This document shows positions 32,549 to 42,679 of a stretch of 64,000 nucleotides of DNA, in pieces. Source of the DNA: Blasia pusilla (lineage: Eukaryota > Marchantiophyta > Marchantiopsida > Blasiales). The DNA lies in contig CM114274.1 of the NCBI GenBank assembly GCA_050084515.1, forward strand, positions 28,582,001-28,646,000, given 5' to 3'. Below the pieces are notes generated by a model that was not told the DNA's origin, searched no databases, and saw only the letters and a list, made by a program, of their open reading frames with translations. The stretch's first letter is position 1, and every line of letters starts with the position of its first letter. Both the position numbers and the translations under genes were made by a program.

Positions 32549-34335
32549 CTGCCGCATAAAGTTTCCCCATTGTCTCATACGTATAATCCACCAACTGAGC
32601 CAAGAGCATAACTCTTTGTACTTCCCCTCAATCGCATGCTTTCTCCACCATCCATGAAGTTCTTCTTGGCATTCCATGGCCTATTTCAAGGTTTTTCTGT
32701 CCACTTATCCTTGATGCAAGATTTGGTGTACCGGGTCACAGACTGTTGCCAATGGAAAGCATCCAACCTTTCCCTCTCCGGTTGAACTTCTTCACCCCAG
32801 AACACTTCCCTAATAGCAATCCACCCAGGTTGTGCATTGTACGCCATGAACCCATAAATTTCCGGAGGTGGCCTTTTGTTTTCCTTCACCATCTCCAATA
32901 AGAGTAACCAGCACATCTTCAAATTGCCAACGTCTTCTGCTTTTACTTCACACAAAAATATAGTTTTGAGGCCCTTCTCCACATGGTCATAAACGTGAGC
33001 ACCCATTGTCAACCATCCGTTCAACACTCTGTAGCAAATATCAAAGCTTACCCAACTACCGTAAAGATCTTCCCCTTCCCTCATTCGATCTATAAGATCG
33101 AGGCCACTCGACGGACCCGTCGTTGATATTTTGAAGACATAGGCCCTGGATCCTTCGCTTCCGTGGCCCATGAACTGCCATCTGTAAATGAATGGAAATT
33201 TGGAGTTGGCCTTGATTCTAGCAATGACATCCATTTTGGCTATCTTTCCATCCAGTACGCGTATTTGACGCAGCAAATTCCAGAAGCATTCAGGATGAGC
33301 GAGAAATGCGAGCTTATCCCAGAGTTGTTTCTCCTCAGCAACCGTGATCTCGCCCTATCCAAGGATTCCAAGCAATTGTTCATAAATTTGTGATGCTGTT
33401 GTGAGCTTGATCACTCCCGGCTTTGAACCCGGAGAGTTTCTGTAGACCTCAGCAACTTTCTTTGCCACATCCTTCTTGATGTGTCTCTGAATTGCATCGG
33501 TCATAGGATGAGTGTGGAGCCAACATGAATTGCCAGCCTTGTGTACTCTAACGTGGAGCCCAAGTTGTGGACAATGAAAAATATATATGCAGGACACGCT
33601 CCAACGCAGAAGGGCGATGCCTGACAATGAGGACATTGATGGCCTCTCGGTGGTATGGTGGCACCAACCTCGTATGGAGTTTCTGCATTCTTGGGAGGGA
33701 ATTGCGACGTATTGACTCGCCCGTTGCGCTCTAGATACGGGCATGCTGGACTTCTACACTCCAAGGCTCCCACGCATTGGCGGCGGGAGACAATCCAAGG
33801 ACCATCTGGAATTGAAGCACTGGTCCGTTGAAGCGTGCAACATCGATGACAATCAGACTTTCTGTCCATACCCTTCAAGCGTCCTCCATCTTTCTTTTGA
33901 GCTGGAGCAGCAAGTGGAGGCAACTCAAAAATGCAATTACCATCGTATGTGGGCGGGAGCTTGTCAACAAGAATGTGCTTGAACATTTTCAAGGCCAGAG
34001 CCGATAGCAAACTATTTCCTGATACTCGCAAGAGGAACGAGTAGGCGGACAGAGGGCCCGGTTGATGTCCGACAGATCCATTGAGGTTGACAACATCCGG
34101 AATGTCTTCAGGAAGTACAACATTATTACGAGCGTGTGAAGTTGGAGTTGAAGCCGGATCTACTGAGGTGGGAGTTGCAAACGTAGAGCTCGGTGCACTA
34201 GGAAATTCTTGACCGTCTACTTGGGAAACGCTTCAGGGGCAAGCGCGTAAACTCTGTATTGACCATTTGCTAGAGGTAGGAGATTCCATACTTTACGGTC
34301 TCTAATCATTGGCTGGACTGTCTCACCTATTATGT
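32549..34335 (-). pseudogene. MULE-like transposase, N-terminal and catalytic exon
   Basis: From 34,335 downward: NLLPLANGQYRVY, then FKHILVDKLPPTYDGNC, a cysteine-rich module (CVGALECRSPACPYLERNGR; CPHC), and AIQRHIKKDVAKKVAEVY. The catalytic stretch is at 33,276-32,686 (FDICYRVLNGWLTMGAHVYD; TIFLCEVKAED; FMAYNAQPGWIAIREVF; FHWQQS). In MULE-type transposases the second catalytic aspartate is expected where this copy has MAYNAQ, so the residue seems to be Y here. A TAG at 34,2xx, a stop at 33,355-33,357 and a frame change near 33,540 break the gene. It donates into the intron at 32,548. The plus-strand relative at 45,207-45,777 preserves the N-terminus better. Confidence 0.75.
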
Positions 34336-34405
34336 CGACTCATCAGGGCGACTCCTCGTGCACAGAAAGCAATTTCCTTGTCCATAGGATGCATTTTCAG
34401 GAACA
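34336..34405. promoter_or_regulatory. Short divergent intergenic region
   Basis: About 70 bp separate the recognisable transposase (minus) from the ATG of the ParB/methyltransferase-like gene (plus, 34,406). In the better-preserved unit the corresponding gap is 43,882-45,206 and is filled with palindromes, so this copy has probably lost the array and the transposase start. Confidence 0.4.
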
Positions 34406-35525
34406 ATGACGAGGAAAAGAACTGAAGCAAGCAAGGTTGGGAGCTTCACTCCCAAGGGTGGGAGGACTCCTACGTCACCATCTCCACGGCCCCATTCGGC
34501 CAATGAGAGAAGGCAGAAAGAAATCGAGGAGCGGGAAAGGGAAGCGGAGATGCACAAGCAAGAGCTTCTTGCAAAACGTGTTAAAGAGGCGCTCGAAAAA
34601 CAGAACGCAGAGGTTGAGGCGTCGCAGTCCTTGAAGAAAAGGATCGCCAATGAAAGGCGTGAGAAGAAGCGTCTGGATGCGTCGGTGAGGAGAGCAGAAA
34701 TGGCAAAAGCTCGAAGGGAAAAAAGAGATTGCCATAGAAGAAAGCCTAGCCCGTCCAACTGAAAGTGTTGAGATGCAAGAAATGTCCTCGATGAAGTCCG
34801 CGGACACAATCAATATAGTGGAAACGGACGAAGTTCGAGTGACGGACGATGAGGTCATGAGGACCTCATTGTCCGTCACTCGAACATGATGTCGACAGGG
34901 TGGTGGAGCTGCCCGTGGAGGAGGTACAGTCTTACCACCTAGACGGGTCAAGGGAGATGCCATGCGTGAGGCTAGGATGGGAGCTCATATACATCAGCTA
35001 CAGGAGCAGATTTCCGCTATGGCATTGAGATTACCCGATGCCGGATCCATGGCATCGACATCATATGGAGCAGCCAGAGATATGGAGGATCCTGGTTGGA
35101 TGTGCAGGGTTGCCCAGAAGGAGGCAGCCGTAGTTGTGACGCATGGAGCAGCCGCAGAGTTGGATCCACAACGAGGGGAAGCCAAGAAACAGACTAGGCT
35201 TCCTCAGTCTTTCACGTTGTCTGAGGCGATGAGGACCCCATCGATGGGTCTTGATCAGAGTTCTGGAGAGTTGGTGATGTTGTTGGTGTGCAAGCACGGA
35301 GGGCAATGGCGGTCCTCATGACCTGATCGTCCGTCACTCGAACTTCGTCCGTTTCCGCTATATTGATTGTGTCCCCGGAGCGTGGAGATGGTGGACATCG
35401 CTGAAGAAGCAGGAGAGCGGTCTTCCTCGTCTCTTAGCCCGGCGGAAGAAATCGACTTGTATCGGATCGACGAGTTTCCAGTGGACTTGCCAGCTGCTAT
35501 CCCAAAGAAGTTGGCTGGCCAAGAG
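34406..35525 (+). pseudogene. ParB/methyltransferase-like gene, 5-prime fragment (plus copy)
   Basis: Begins ATG-ACG-AGG (MTRKR), as in the minus copy at 43,881. A charged coiled coil follows (RRQKEIEEREREAEMHKQEL, LAKRVKEALEKQ), broken by a 1-nt shift in an A-run near 34,722. It then reads SADTINIVET. At 34,836-35,382 it is interrupted by a complex insert. Beyond the insert come VEMVDIAEEAGE and IDLYRIDEFPVDLPAA, the start of the ParB-like segment. At 35,525 it is cut by the left end of another element copy. This copy is non-functional. Confidence 0.7.
34836..35382 (+). repeat. Insert flanked by inverted copies of its own target
   Basis: The gene sequence around 34,796-34,865 (GACACAATCAATATAGTGG, then CGAAGTTCGAGTGACGGACG) reappears in reverse complement at 35,312-35,382. 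A partial third copy forms a tight hairpin at about 34,836-34,888. Between them lies the dispersed repeat also seen at 1-683. This is the pattern of a template-switch or foldback event, not of simple insertion. Confidence 0.7.
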
Positions 35526-37097
35526 AGGTGCAGTAAGAGGAGAGGAAGAGAGGAAGAGAGAAGAGAGGAGAGAGGAAGAGAGGAGAGAGGAGAGAGGAAA
35601 CTACCTTCAACCGAAATAGATACTTTTTTTTGAAGAGAGTTTCTGTTGGGTTGAAGAGAGGAAAATTTTTGTTTGAATTTTGTTGCACTTTTTTGTTCAT
35701 ATATTAAGCAGTCCCATAGTTTTTTTTTCCTTCTCCATATTTTGGCAACCCCTCTGAGTCCGACGAGTTGCAAATTGCTCAAAATTTAGAAAACTGAAAG
35801 ATCAGTGGAATCATAAGTGTGGAACCAATCACTTTTTCCATCCAAGGTCTGGAAAAAATCTGTCATTTGCCCGGGGCTGAATAGAGTTCAAGCTCAAAGT
35901 GAAGGTTGAGAAAAAAAAAAAAGTACAATCTAAAACCTCATTTTGCATCCTCAAAGTGGTTTGTTTAAAATACTTGAACTTCTTTGAGGGACAGAATTGG
36001 TTGGTGGATTCCTACTCCTACCTCCGACTCTCTTAAAACTACCAGCAACACATAGTACATGTGCTTACAAGAGAAATACCTTTTGCCACTTGTCTCTTTT
36101 TGGACAAAGTCATCACATGAACATGTGGGAAAGCAACAGATGTGCACCACATACACCCCTGTGACACTTGAATTTATTGTGTTGTTCCTGACCCAATACA
36201 TCCTTCCTATTCCATTGCCACTCAAGACATCTTTCGTGGCAATGATCTCCATTTTTGCCTCCCGAGTCTTTGCAACCGCTTTGCTCTCTCCACCGTTGGC
36301 CTGCACATTCTGTTTCTCTTCACCCCATTTCTAGACTCAAATAGAACTAATGGATTGAGATCATCCACCTTCTCCGGTTACATGTTGACATCAATCTTGG
36401 GTTGAATACGAAATGCGAAGGTCTCTATAATGCAAACATGCTCCGAACTTCCCCCGTCTACGAGTCTGAAACCGGCACTTGTAAGATTGTCCACTTCGTC
36501 TTAAGTGCAGTTCGTACCTGCGGCGATGGGCCAAATCGTGGGGGTATTCCCTGGAGCTCCAATGGCAACCGGATAAGACTTCCGGAAAGCGCAAGATTCA
36601 TTTGGGCAGAAGAAGTACTTCAATTGATCCCCGGTCCTCGTGAAACGATCAAAGGTTTTGAGTCCCCAAAACCCAGGCAGTGGTCGTCTAGTCCTTGTAC
36701 AGTTCTTATTTAGGAAAGTGCCGCATGCTCTCCTTATGCCATCACATCCTGCCCTGCAGGTGGGTCCACGTCTTGGGTTGCTCCAAGATATATGCCACCG
36801 TTTTAGGTTGCAATCCACCTCCATTACTGGAATCCCATATTGTTGAACCATCCTAGTGACAAGATGTTGCGAACTTCCAGCAACGGAGGGCTTTTGAAAT
36901 AAAACATTCACTGATTTTGGAGAAGTAACTCCATCACGGATTTGGGACGGGTCCGAGGTCCCCGAATACCTGGGCGGTGTAATTTCCTCATCCAAATCAA
37001 TCACCGGATTCGTTCCTCCATGCTGCCTCTTCACCTGCCTAAAGTCAAGATACTTATCTGGTCTCCACGAGTCTCGCTCGGACTGCTCTACCACCAT
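35525..37097 (-). pseudogene. Second copy of element left end and SWIM transposase exon
   Basis: 35,525-37,097 duplicates 30,089-31,632, including the purine-rich end, the 3-prime untranslated region and the exon from the SWIM finger (CSCDDFVQKETSGKRYF, CKH) up to MVVEQSERDSWRPDK. A frame break near 36,300-36,390 and an in-frame stop near 36,500 separate the SWIM half from the upstream half, so it is decayed. The copy ends abruptly at 37,097, where the inverted-arm unit begins with GGGGGCTGGTATTCTGG. Confidence 0.85.
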
Positions 37098-38181
37098 GGG
37101 GGCTGGTATTCTGGCATGAGAGAGTAAGAGAGGAGAGGAAGAGAGGAAGAGAGGAGAGTCTCTCTTCTAAAAAAAGGGCCAAATCCGCCTCCTCTCTTCA
37201 AAACTTTTTGACATATTTGAAATTTTTGTTTGCTTTCAAATTCATGAAATCTTTAGAAGAGAGTTTTTAGTGGTCCACATTTGGCCCTAAAAAACCTCCT
37301 CTTTCCTAGGGGCGAGAAAAAAGGAGACATCATAAGACCACCCTAAACTTTTTTCCATCACTCTCCATGTGAGCCTAAGTTTCTTAACATTGCCTGTCTC
37401 AGTCTACAATAAGTAGTGCCCATGGGTAGTTTTGTTGGAGGACCACCCGGATGCCAACCTCTCTTTTTGCAGGGATTTTTGCCTACATCATGGCCTCCCC
37501 TGAATTGCCCCATAACCAACTTTCTATTGGTTATGAATGGTGTCTGCTCAAGACCAACTTTGTGAAATGTGAACACATGAGAGGATAATTGAACCAAAAG
37601 ATTGTTAGCTGTTTGGAGTAAAGAGGGCGATGTCCCTTCATTCAGATCCTAAGGCTGAGAAACCGAGAAGCTGCACCCCTCCCAACCCGTAAGAAAGCTC
37701 ACCATAAGGAAGGAAAGATTTTTAGAAGTGATTTTCTTCCACCCTGTACCCACGACGATCTAACAGGTTGGGAATCCGAAATGGCAATCCGACATGTAGT
37801 AGGAATCTTGCACATCTTAGACAAGAAAAGAAGCCTACAATTGGTTTGACGAATGAAGGGGAACGAGCCAAAAGTCAAGAAGCCCGCCACAATGCGTCAG
37901 AAGTTGGTCTCACCGGGATAGAGTCCGATCACTCAAGCAGTCAACCTGTCAGAATCCGACAGGTTGCCTGGAAATGGTAGAAAAGTTGCAGTGGGCAAAA
38001 AGCAAAAAGTTGCAACCTGTCGGAATCATACGGGTTGCAGAATTGTAATTTTTAGTAGCTAAAAGAACACAATCCACAAGTCCAAAAAAATATTCCAGCA
38101 AACTTTTACAAACACCATTATGGGTTGAAAAAATCTCGTCCTTTATTACCTCCGAAGGAACCTCGAAAATGTACATTTCAC

Positions 38182-38450
38182 CTAGTCTATGATTTCTTCA
38201 GCCTCGTCATCTACAAATTTACTCCTAACTCTCCTCGTGTGTACCAAAGGAATGTCTGGGATACAAGTGGCTCCTCCGGCCGATTGTAGACGGGGATCGA
38301 AAATGTTGGCGGTCGAGAGCCTAGGCCCCCTAGGTACACCATAACGGTCCCATGTAACTGTTTGAGTCCCACCGCCTTCCTTGGCAAAGATACCTTGTAC
38401 GCCTGCAATGTGACACCCATCCAAAGATCAATATCTGCTCCGCCCCGGTA
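38182..38450 (-). pseudogene. Duplicate terminal exon of the methyltransferase-like gene
   Basis: After a possible acceptor ATTGCAG near 38,403 the frame reads GVQGIFAKEGGGTQTVTWDR and ends RRVRSKFVDDEAEEIID-stop. The same exon is at 46,988-47,309 on the plus strand. A shorter, related ending (FFDNEAKDVIE-stop) occurs at 38,880-38,835. The presence of two endings suggests duplication of the 3-prime part or alternative last exons. Confidence 0.5.
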
Positions 38451-39509
38451 ATACCATTATGGCAATCGCACAGGTAGTAGGAATCCAACACGTCTGAGAG
38501 AAGAAAAGAAGCCTACGGCGAGGGGAAGGTGCCAAGGGAAGAAGCCCGCCAGACTGCCTCTTAAGTTGGACCAACAGGGAAAGAGTCGGATCAGGCAACC
38601 TGTCGGAATCAGACAGGTTGCCTGGAAGTGGTAAAAAGGGTGTAGTGGTCAAAAAGTGAAAAGTTGCAAGCAGGAGAAATCCGACGGGTTGCAAAATAGA
38701 AGTCCGCGGAGTACATAGACGATCACATTCGAAAAGACAAAAAATGATCAGCAAACTTTTACAAGCACCACCATCGTTCGAAAAAATCTTCTGCTTTATA
38801 TCATCCGAAAAAAGCTCGGAACTATACATTTGACCTATTCTATGACATCTTTTGCCTCATTATCAAAAAACTCCCTACTCCAAACGCTGCAGTCAAGCTG
38901 GGTGGTTGAGCTCTTTGAACTCACTCGTCATCGTCCGAGAGCTCTTGCAAAATTACTTTCGGCCTTGCCCTCCCGATTTTTTGAATCGTTGGAAGTGACG
39001 ATGGAGTCACTACCAAGGGTGGCTCTGGAACTGGAGCTCTCGGCTTCGGTGGAGAGTTGTACGCCCCAACCAGCCTTTCGTATTCTACCTTTGCCTCCTT
39101 GCAAAGGTCAAACAATTCCTGCCTTCCCTCGAGGTAGAGAATGTTCCTGCCACTCTGCCAGGCGCCTTTGATACTTGCCCCGAAAGTCCCACTAAGTCGA
39201 ACACCAAGTCACCCGGCCTTGAGCAGAGCTCGATGAGCGTTGCATCACGGTGGCCGAATTTTCCCTTCCTCCCGTAAGTGGGTATCTTGTCTTGCATGTA
39301 AATTCCGGGGAATTGTACAAACTATCTAAGCTGTACCCATCTGAGCATGGATCCACAGGATCCTGGATCTTGAACACCTGGAAATTGTGCTCGGGCCGAA
39401 CGAAGCAGTACACGTAGGAGTGGTCCATCTGTAAATCAGCACGTTGGAAACAATGTCAGAAACAAAAGAAGCCGGCTTGAGAACATTTTCAATAACTGAC
39501 TTTGGATGA

Positions 39510-39871
39510 ACCTATTGGAGTCCGACGGGTTGTTTTGTCCCGGACCAACCTGTCGCCTTCCGACGGGTTGGTCAGGGACTAAAACAACCCGTCGGGCTCC
39601 GTTGTTTTTGTCCGTGAGCAACCCGTCGGAAGGCGACGGGTTGCTAGCCTAGAGCAGTCCATGCTATCAGACGGGTTGCATCCAAAAACCAAAAGCAATT
39701 GGGAAAAACCAAAATCAACTGCAACCCGTCGGGTTCCAATGGGTTGCAGGTACACCGTGGTTTTCCCTGTGTATTGGGAAAGATGCAACCCGTCGGAAAC
39801 CGATGGGTTGCTCTCAGCCGAGCATGGGCCGCTCTAAGCCAACAACCCATCGCCTTCCGACGGGTTGCTCA
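39510..39871. repeat. Palindrome cluster in methyltransferase-like gene intron 3
   Basis: The 506-bp intron 39,429-39,934 holds about eight half-sites or full palindromes of the CAACCCGTCGG family, for example around 39,513, 39,545, 39,585, 39,619, 39,722, 39,785 and 39,843. Many have GCCTTCCGAC-type centres, not the GGAGTCC centres of intron 2. Confidence 0.75.
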
Positions 39872-42027
39872 CGGACAAGAAAAACCCAGATTGACACTCA
39901 TTATACTCATAATAGTACAGGAATTGAGCCTTACGAATCTGACTCGTCGCGGATCGGAGCTGGTACTCATTTTTTATGATCCACGATTGCGCCGTCCTCC
40001 ACTTTAGCGACCTCTTGACGCACTGGAGGTTGAAGAGCTTGTCCTCGCTCCCTCCAGTCAACACCAAGAAGCAGCCCCTATCACTCAGATAGGCGTCTGC
40101 AAAGGAGAACAACAGCGCAATCTGGTCATAAGAGAGCGGCACATTCCACTCAGGTACCTCGTCCGACGGATTCTCGCCCCAAAGTTGCAACCCCGAGGGC
40201 AGATCGGCGATCAAGAGATCCACCACAACCTCTTCGACCACTCCATTCACCGTCCAGGCAGCGTGCCCGTTTCGTTGGAGCTTCCGTCCCAGCGTTGTCA
40301 ATTTTTCGATGGCTGGTGTCGACGCTTGAGAACTGAAGCTCTTCAGCTCATCCAGTAAAGGAGTGAACTGAAGGAGGACGCTTGTCCGGGTCGTTGTTTG
40401 TCTATGTCTCCCCAAGGATGATGGACTGTATTCTCCTTGGGACAACCCGGGCATCTCTCGCTTCCGCTTCTCCCTAGTGTGCGGACGGCTTGTCGGGGTC
40501 TCTATGACCTTAGACTCTGGTGGGGTTTTTAGGGTTTTAGGGTTTTTAGGGTTTTCGCCGAGGACCTGGTCCGACCCTCTCTCCCCGCTCGCCCGGACGA
40601 TTCCGCCTTTGGCCTTGAATCTTCAGCCTCTCTTTGGGAAGACTCGGCCTCTGAAATTTTCCCTCCCCTCGCCTTGCCTTTGAGACCGGCTGTGGATTTG
40701 TCTTTGGCTGTGCGGAGCTTGGAAGCCAACTCAGCTGTCTCGTGGGCCTGCTCTTCTGCATCTCCTCCGAAGAAGTCTTCAGGCTGGACGAAATTGGGGA
40801 TGTCGTCTTGTCCTGAGGCCACTACATCATGAAGCACTTCGTAAATCCTTATCGGTGATGTCTTCAGGGTCGTTGAAGTCGAGCCAAATGGGGCAATTCT
40901 CCACCTCCCAATCGGACATGTGTTGCCCCATCTCCATGTCGTGCATGGAGAATGTCTCTGCATCCGGCGGTGAAGCCCACAATTTCAAGCCCGATAATTT
41001 TCCCCACGTACCTGCATTCTTACACTGGACGAGGTACCTGAAGACCATCCTCTGGGCAGCTTTCAGTCAAACATAATTGGCCGCTTGCTCCTGTAGATCT
41101 CGCTTCTTCTTTGCTTGATCCCGTTTGTTCCCCTCTACTTCTTCGTCAAGCTCTGCCTGAGGGAGGACGCAAACCTTGAACATTGTCTTGAATCCTAGGT
41201 TTTTGGTTGGCTTGTCCCGGATGTCGTCGAGCCAAACCTCGAAATCTCCAGAACTTTCAAGGTTTGCTTCATCCGGGATGGGCTCTAATCTTTTGAGCTC
41301 CGCTTGCAGACCCTCCACCACGGACTTCCCGATAACCCGCAACGCGTCCCAAAACGACCATTCGCGTAGCCATTGGGAGATCACTGGATCGGACACACCC
41401 AGAGGATGGTGTGCCGCCCTCTTCTGGGCCTATGTGCCCTCGAGATTGATTTTCATCAGTCGGATCCTCCTAAACTCGCTTATGCCGGACAACGCAAACC
41501 AATGCACGCGATCAAGGGACACTTTCTCCCCAATCCGACCAAGCGGATCTTCATCCCTTTTCCGCTGGCGCTTGATAATCGCCTTCAGCTCCTTGTAGAA
41601 CTCCGGACCAAGTTCGGGGTTGAGAATGCTGATGTATCGCTGCATCTTGCTCGCCGTGTATTTTGTTGCTGCAGATACTGCAGCTTGGATGAATTTCGAG
41701 CGTTGAGACGCAGATACCTTCTCCCTCCACTCCAGCTCCAGTGCAGCTCTTTTCTTCGTGGCCTGTATCTTCGACCAGCAAAGGATGGTTACGGCTGCAT
41801 CTTGGGAAATAAACTTATTTGCCCAAGTTTTCTTTTTAATCTGAGCACCCTTTGCAAGCATCTGATTGACAAGGGCGTCGCCCAAAAACCCCCTGTACTC
41901 TCCTGGGTGCATCGTAAGCACCTTCCTCACCCGATCGCAGTCTTGGATCCAGTGGTGGGTGACATTCCCCTCCGATACAATCCTGCACATCCAAACTCAA
42001 CCCGTCAGGAAATTACATGGGTTCCTG

Positions 42028-42679
42028 CAACCCGTCGGACTCCGACAGGTCGTCATGGCTCAAGGTCGGATTCTAGCAACGAGTTAAATGATGCAACCCA
42101 TCGGAGTCCAACGGATTGCATTCAGATTTGCTAATGCCTGGTTTCAACCCGTCGGACTCCGACGGGTTGTGCAACTGAAGATACTAACGTGAACATAGCA
42201 GCCCGTCGGAGTCCGACAGGTTGCCTAATTGAATGTAAACTTGCAGTTTGACGCGAAATTTGGGGAACCAACTTCCGAATGCAACCCGTCGGACTCCGAC
42301 GGGTTGATTTCGGCCAAAAATAGTTTTGAGGCAAGCAACCCGTCGGAGTCCGACGGGTTGCTTTGGGGAAAAAACATTCAAAACCTGCAGTTAGTCGAAC
42401 AACTCGTCGGAGTCCGACAAGTTGCATTCTTCAAAAAACATCTTGACAAGGCGGCGAGTCGAGCAACCCGTCGGACTCTGACGGTTTGCTTTGGGCCAAA
42501 AACTAATTAAATCTGTGGTCAATCAAACAACTCGTCGGAGTCCGATGAGTTGCATTCTTAAAAAAACATCCGAAATAGCGTGCAGTCGAGCAACCCGTCG
42601 GAGTCTGACGAGTTGCTTTCGGCAAAAACAAACCTAACCCATTCATCAATTGAGCAACTTGTCGGAGTCCGACGAGTTG
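42028..42679. repeat. Array of eleven 25-bp palindromes in methyltransferase-like gene intron 2
   Basis: The unit is the arm CAACCCGTCGGA, one base, then the reverse complement of the arm. Copies begin at 42,028, 42,094, 42,145, 42,199, 42,282, 42,336, 42,400, 42,464, 42,528, 42,591 and 42,655. Three (42,145, 42,282, 42,336) are perfect. From 42,336 onward the period is 63-64 bp, and a 128-bp two-unit higher-order repeat is visible from the alternation of CAACCC and CAACTC arms and of spacers. The array fills nearly the whole 719-bp intron. Confidence 0.9.

Larger units (their letters stand above)
37098..39997. repeat. Left arm of a 2.6-2.9 kb inverted repeat
   Basis: Matches the reverse complement of 45,778-48,380 throughout, with indels: the outer 300 bp (TTTGACATATTTGAAATTTT), the segment around GCTGCACCCCTCCCAACCCG, the C-terminal exon at 38.2 kb, and the methyltransferase motif I exon at 38.9-39.4 kb. 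The outermost bases are GGGGGCTGGTATTCTGG here and GGGGGTTGGTATTCTAG on the other side. Confidence 0.85.

Noticed and set aside
34330-34963. Long minus-strand frames opposite the coiled-coil sequence
   Set aside because: They are the usual antisense shadow of a charged coiled-coil coding region (serine/leucine-rich), and the plus-strand frame is conserved at 43.9 kb.
42131-42427. Open frames running through the palindrome arrays (also at 44.2-45.0 kb and 32.2-32.45 kb)
   Set aside because: They exist only because the repeat period and base composition avoid stops. Their translations are repeats of the palindrome (NPSDSDGL, QPVGLRRV) on both strands.
42028-42679. CRISPR-like array (25-bp palindromic repeats with about 39-bp spacers)
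   Set aside because: The sequence is eukaryotic, the array lies inside a spliced intron, the spacers themselves are repeated with a 128-bp period, and no cas-like gene is present.
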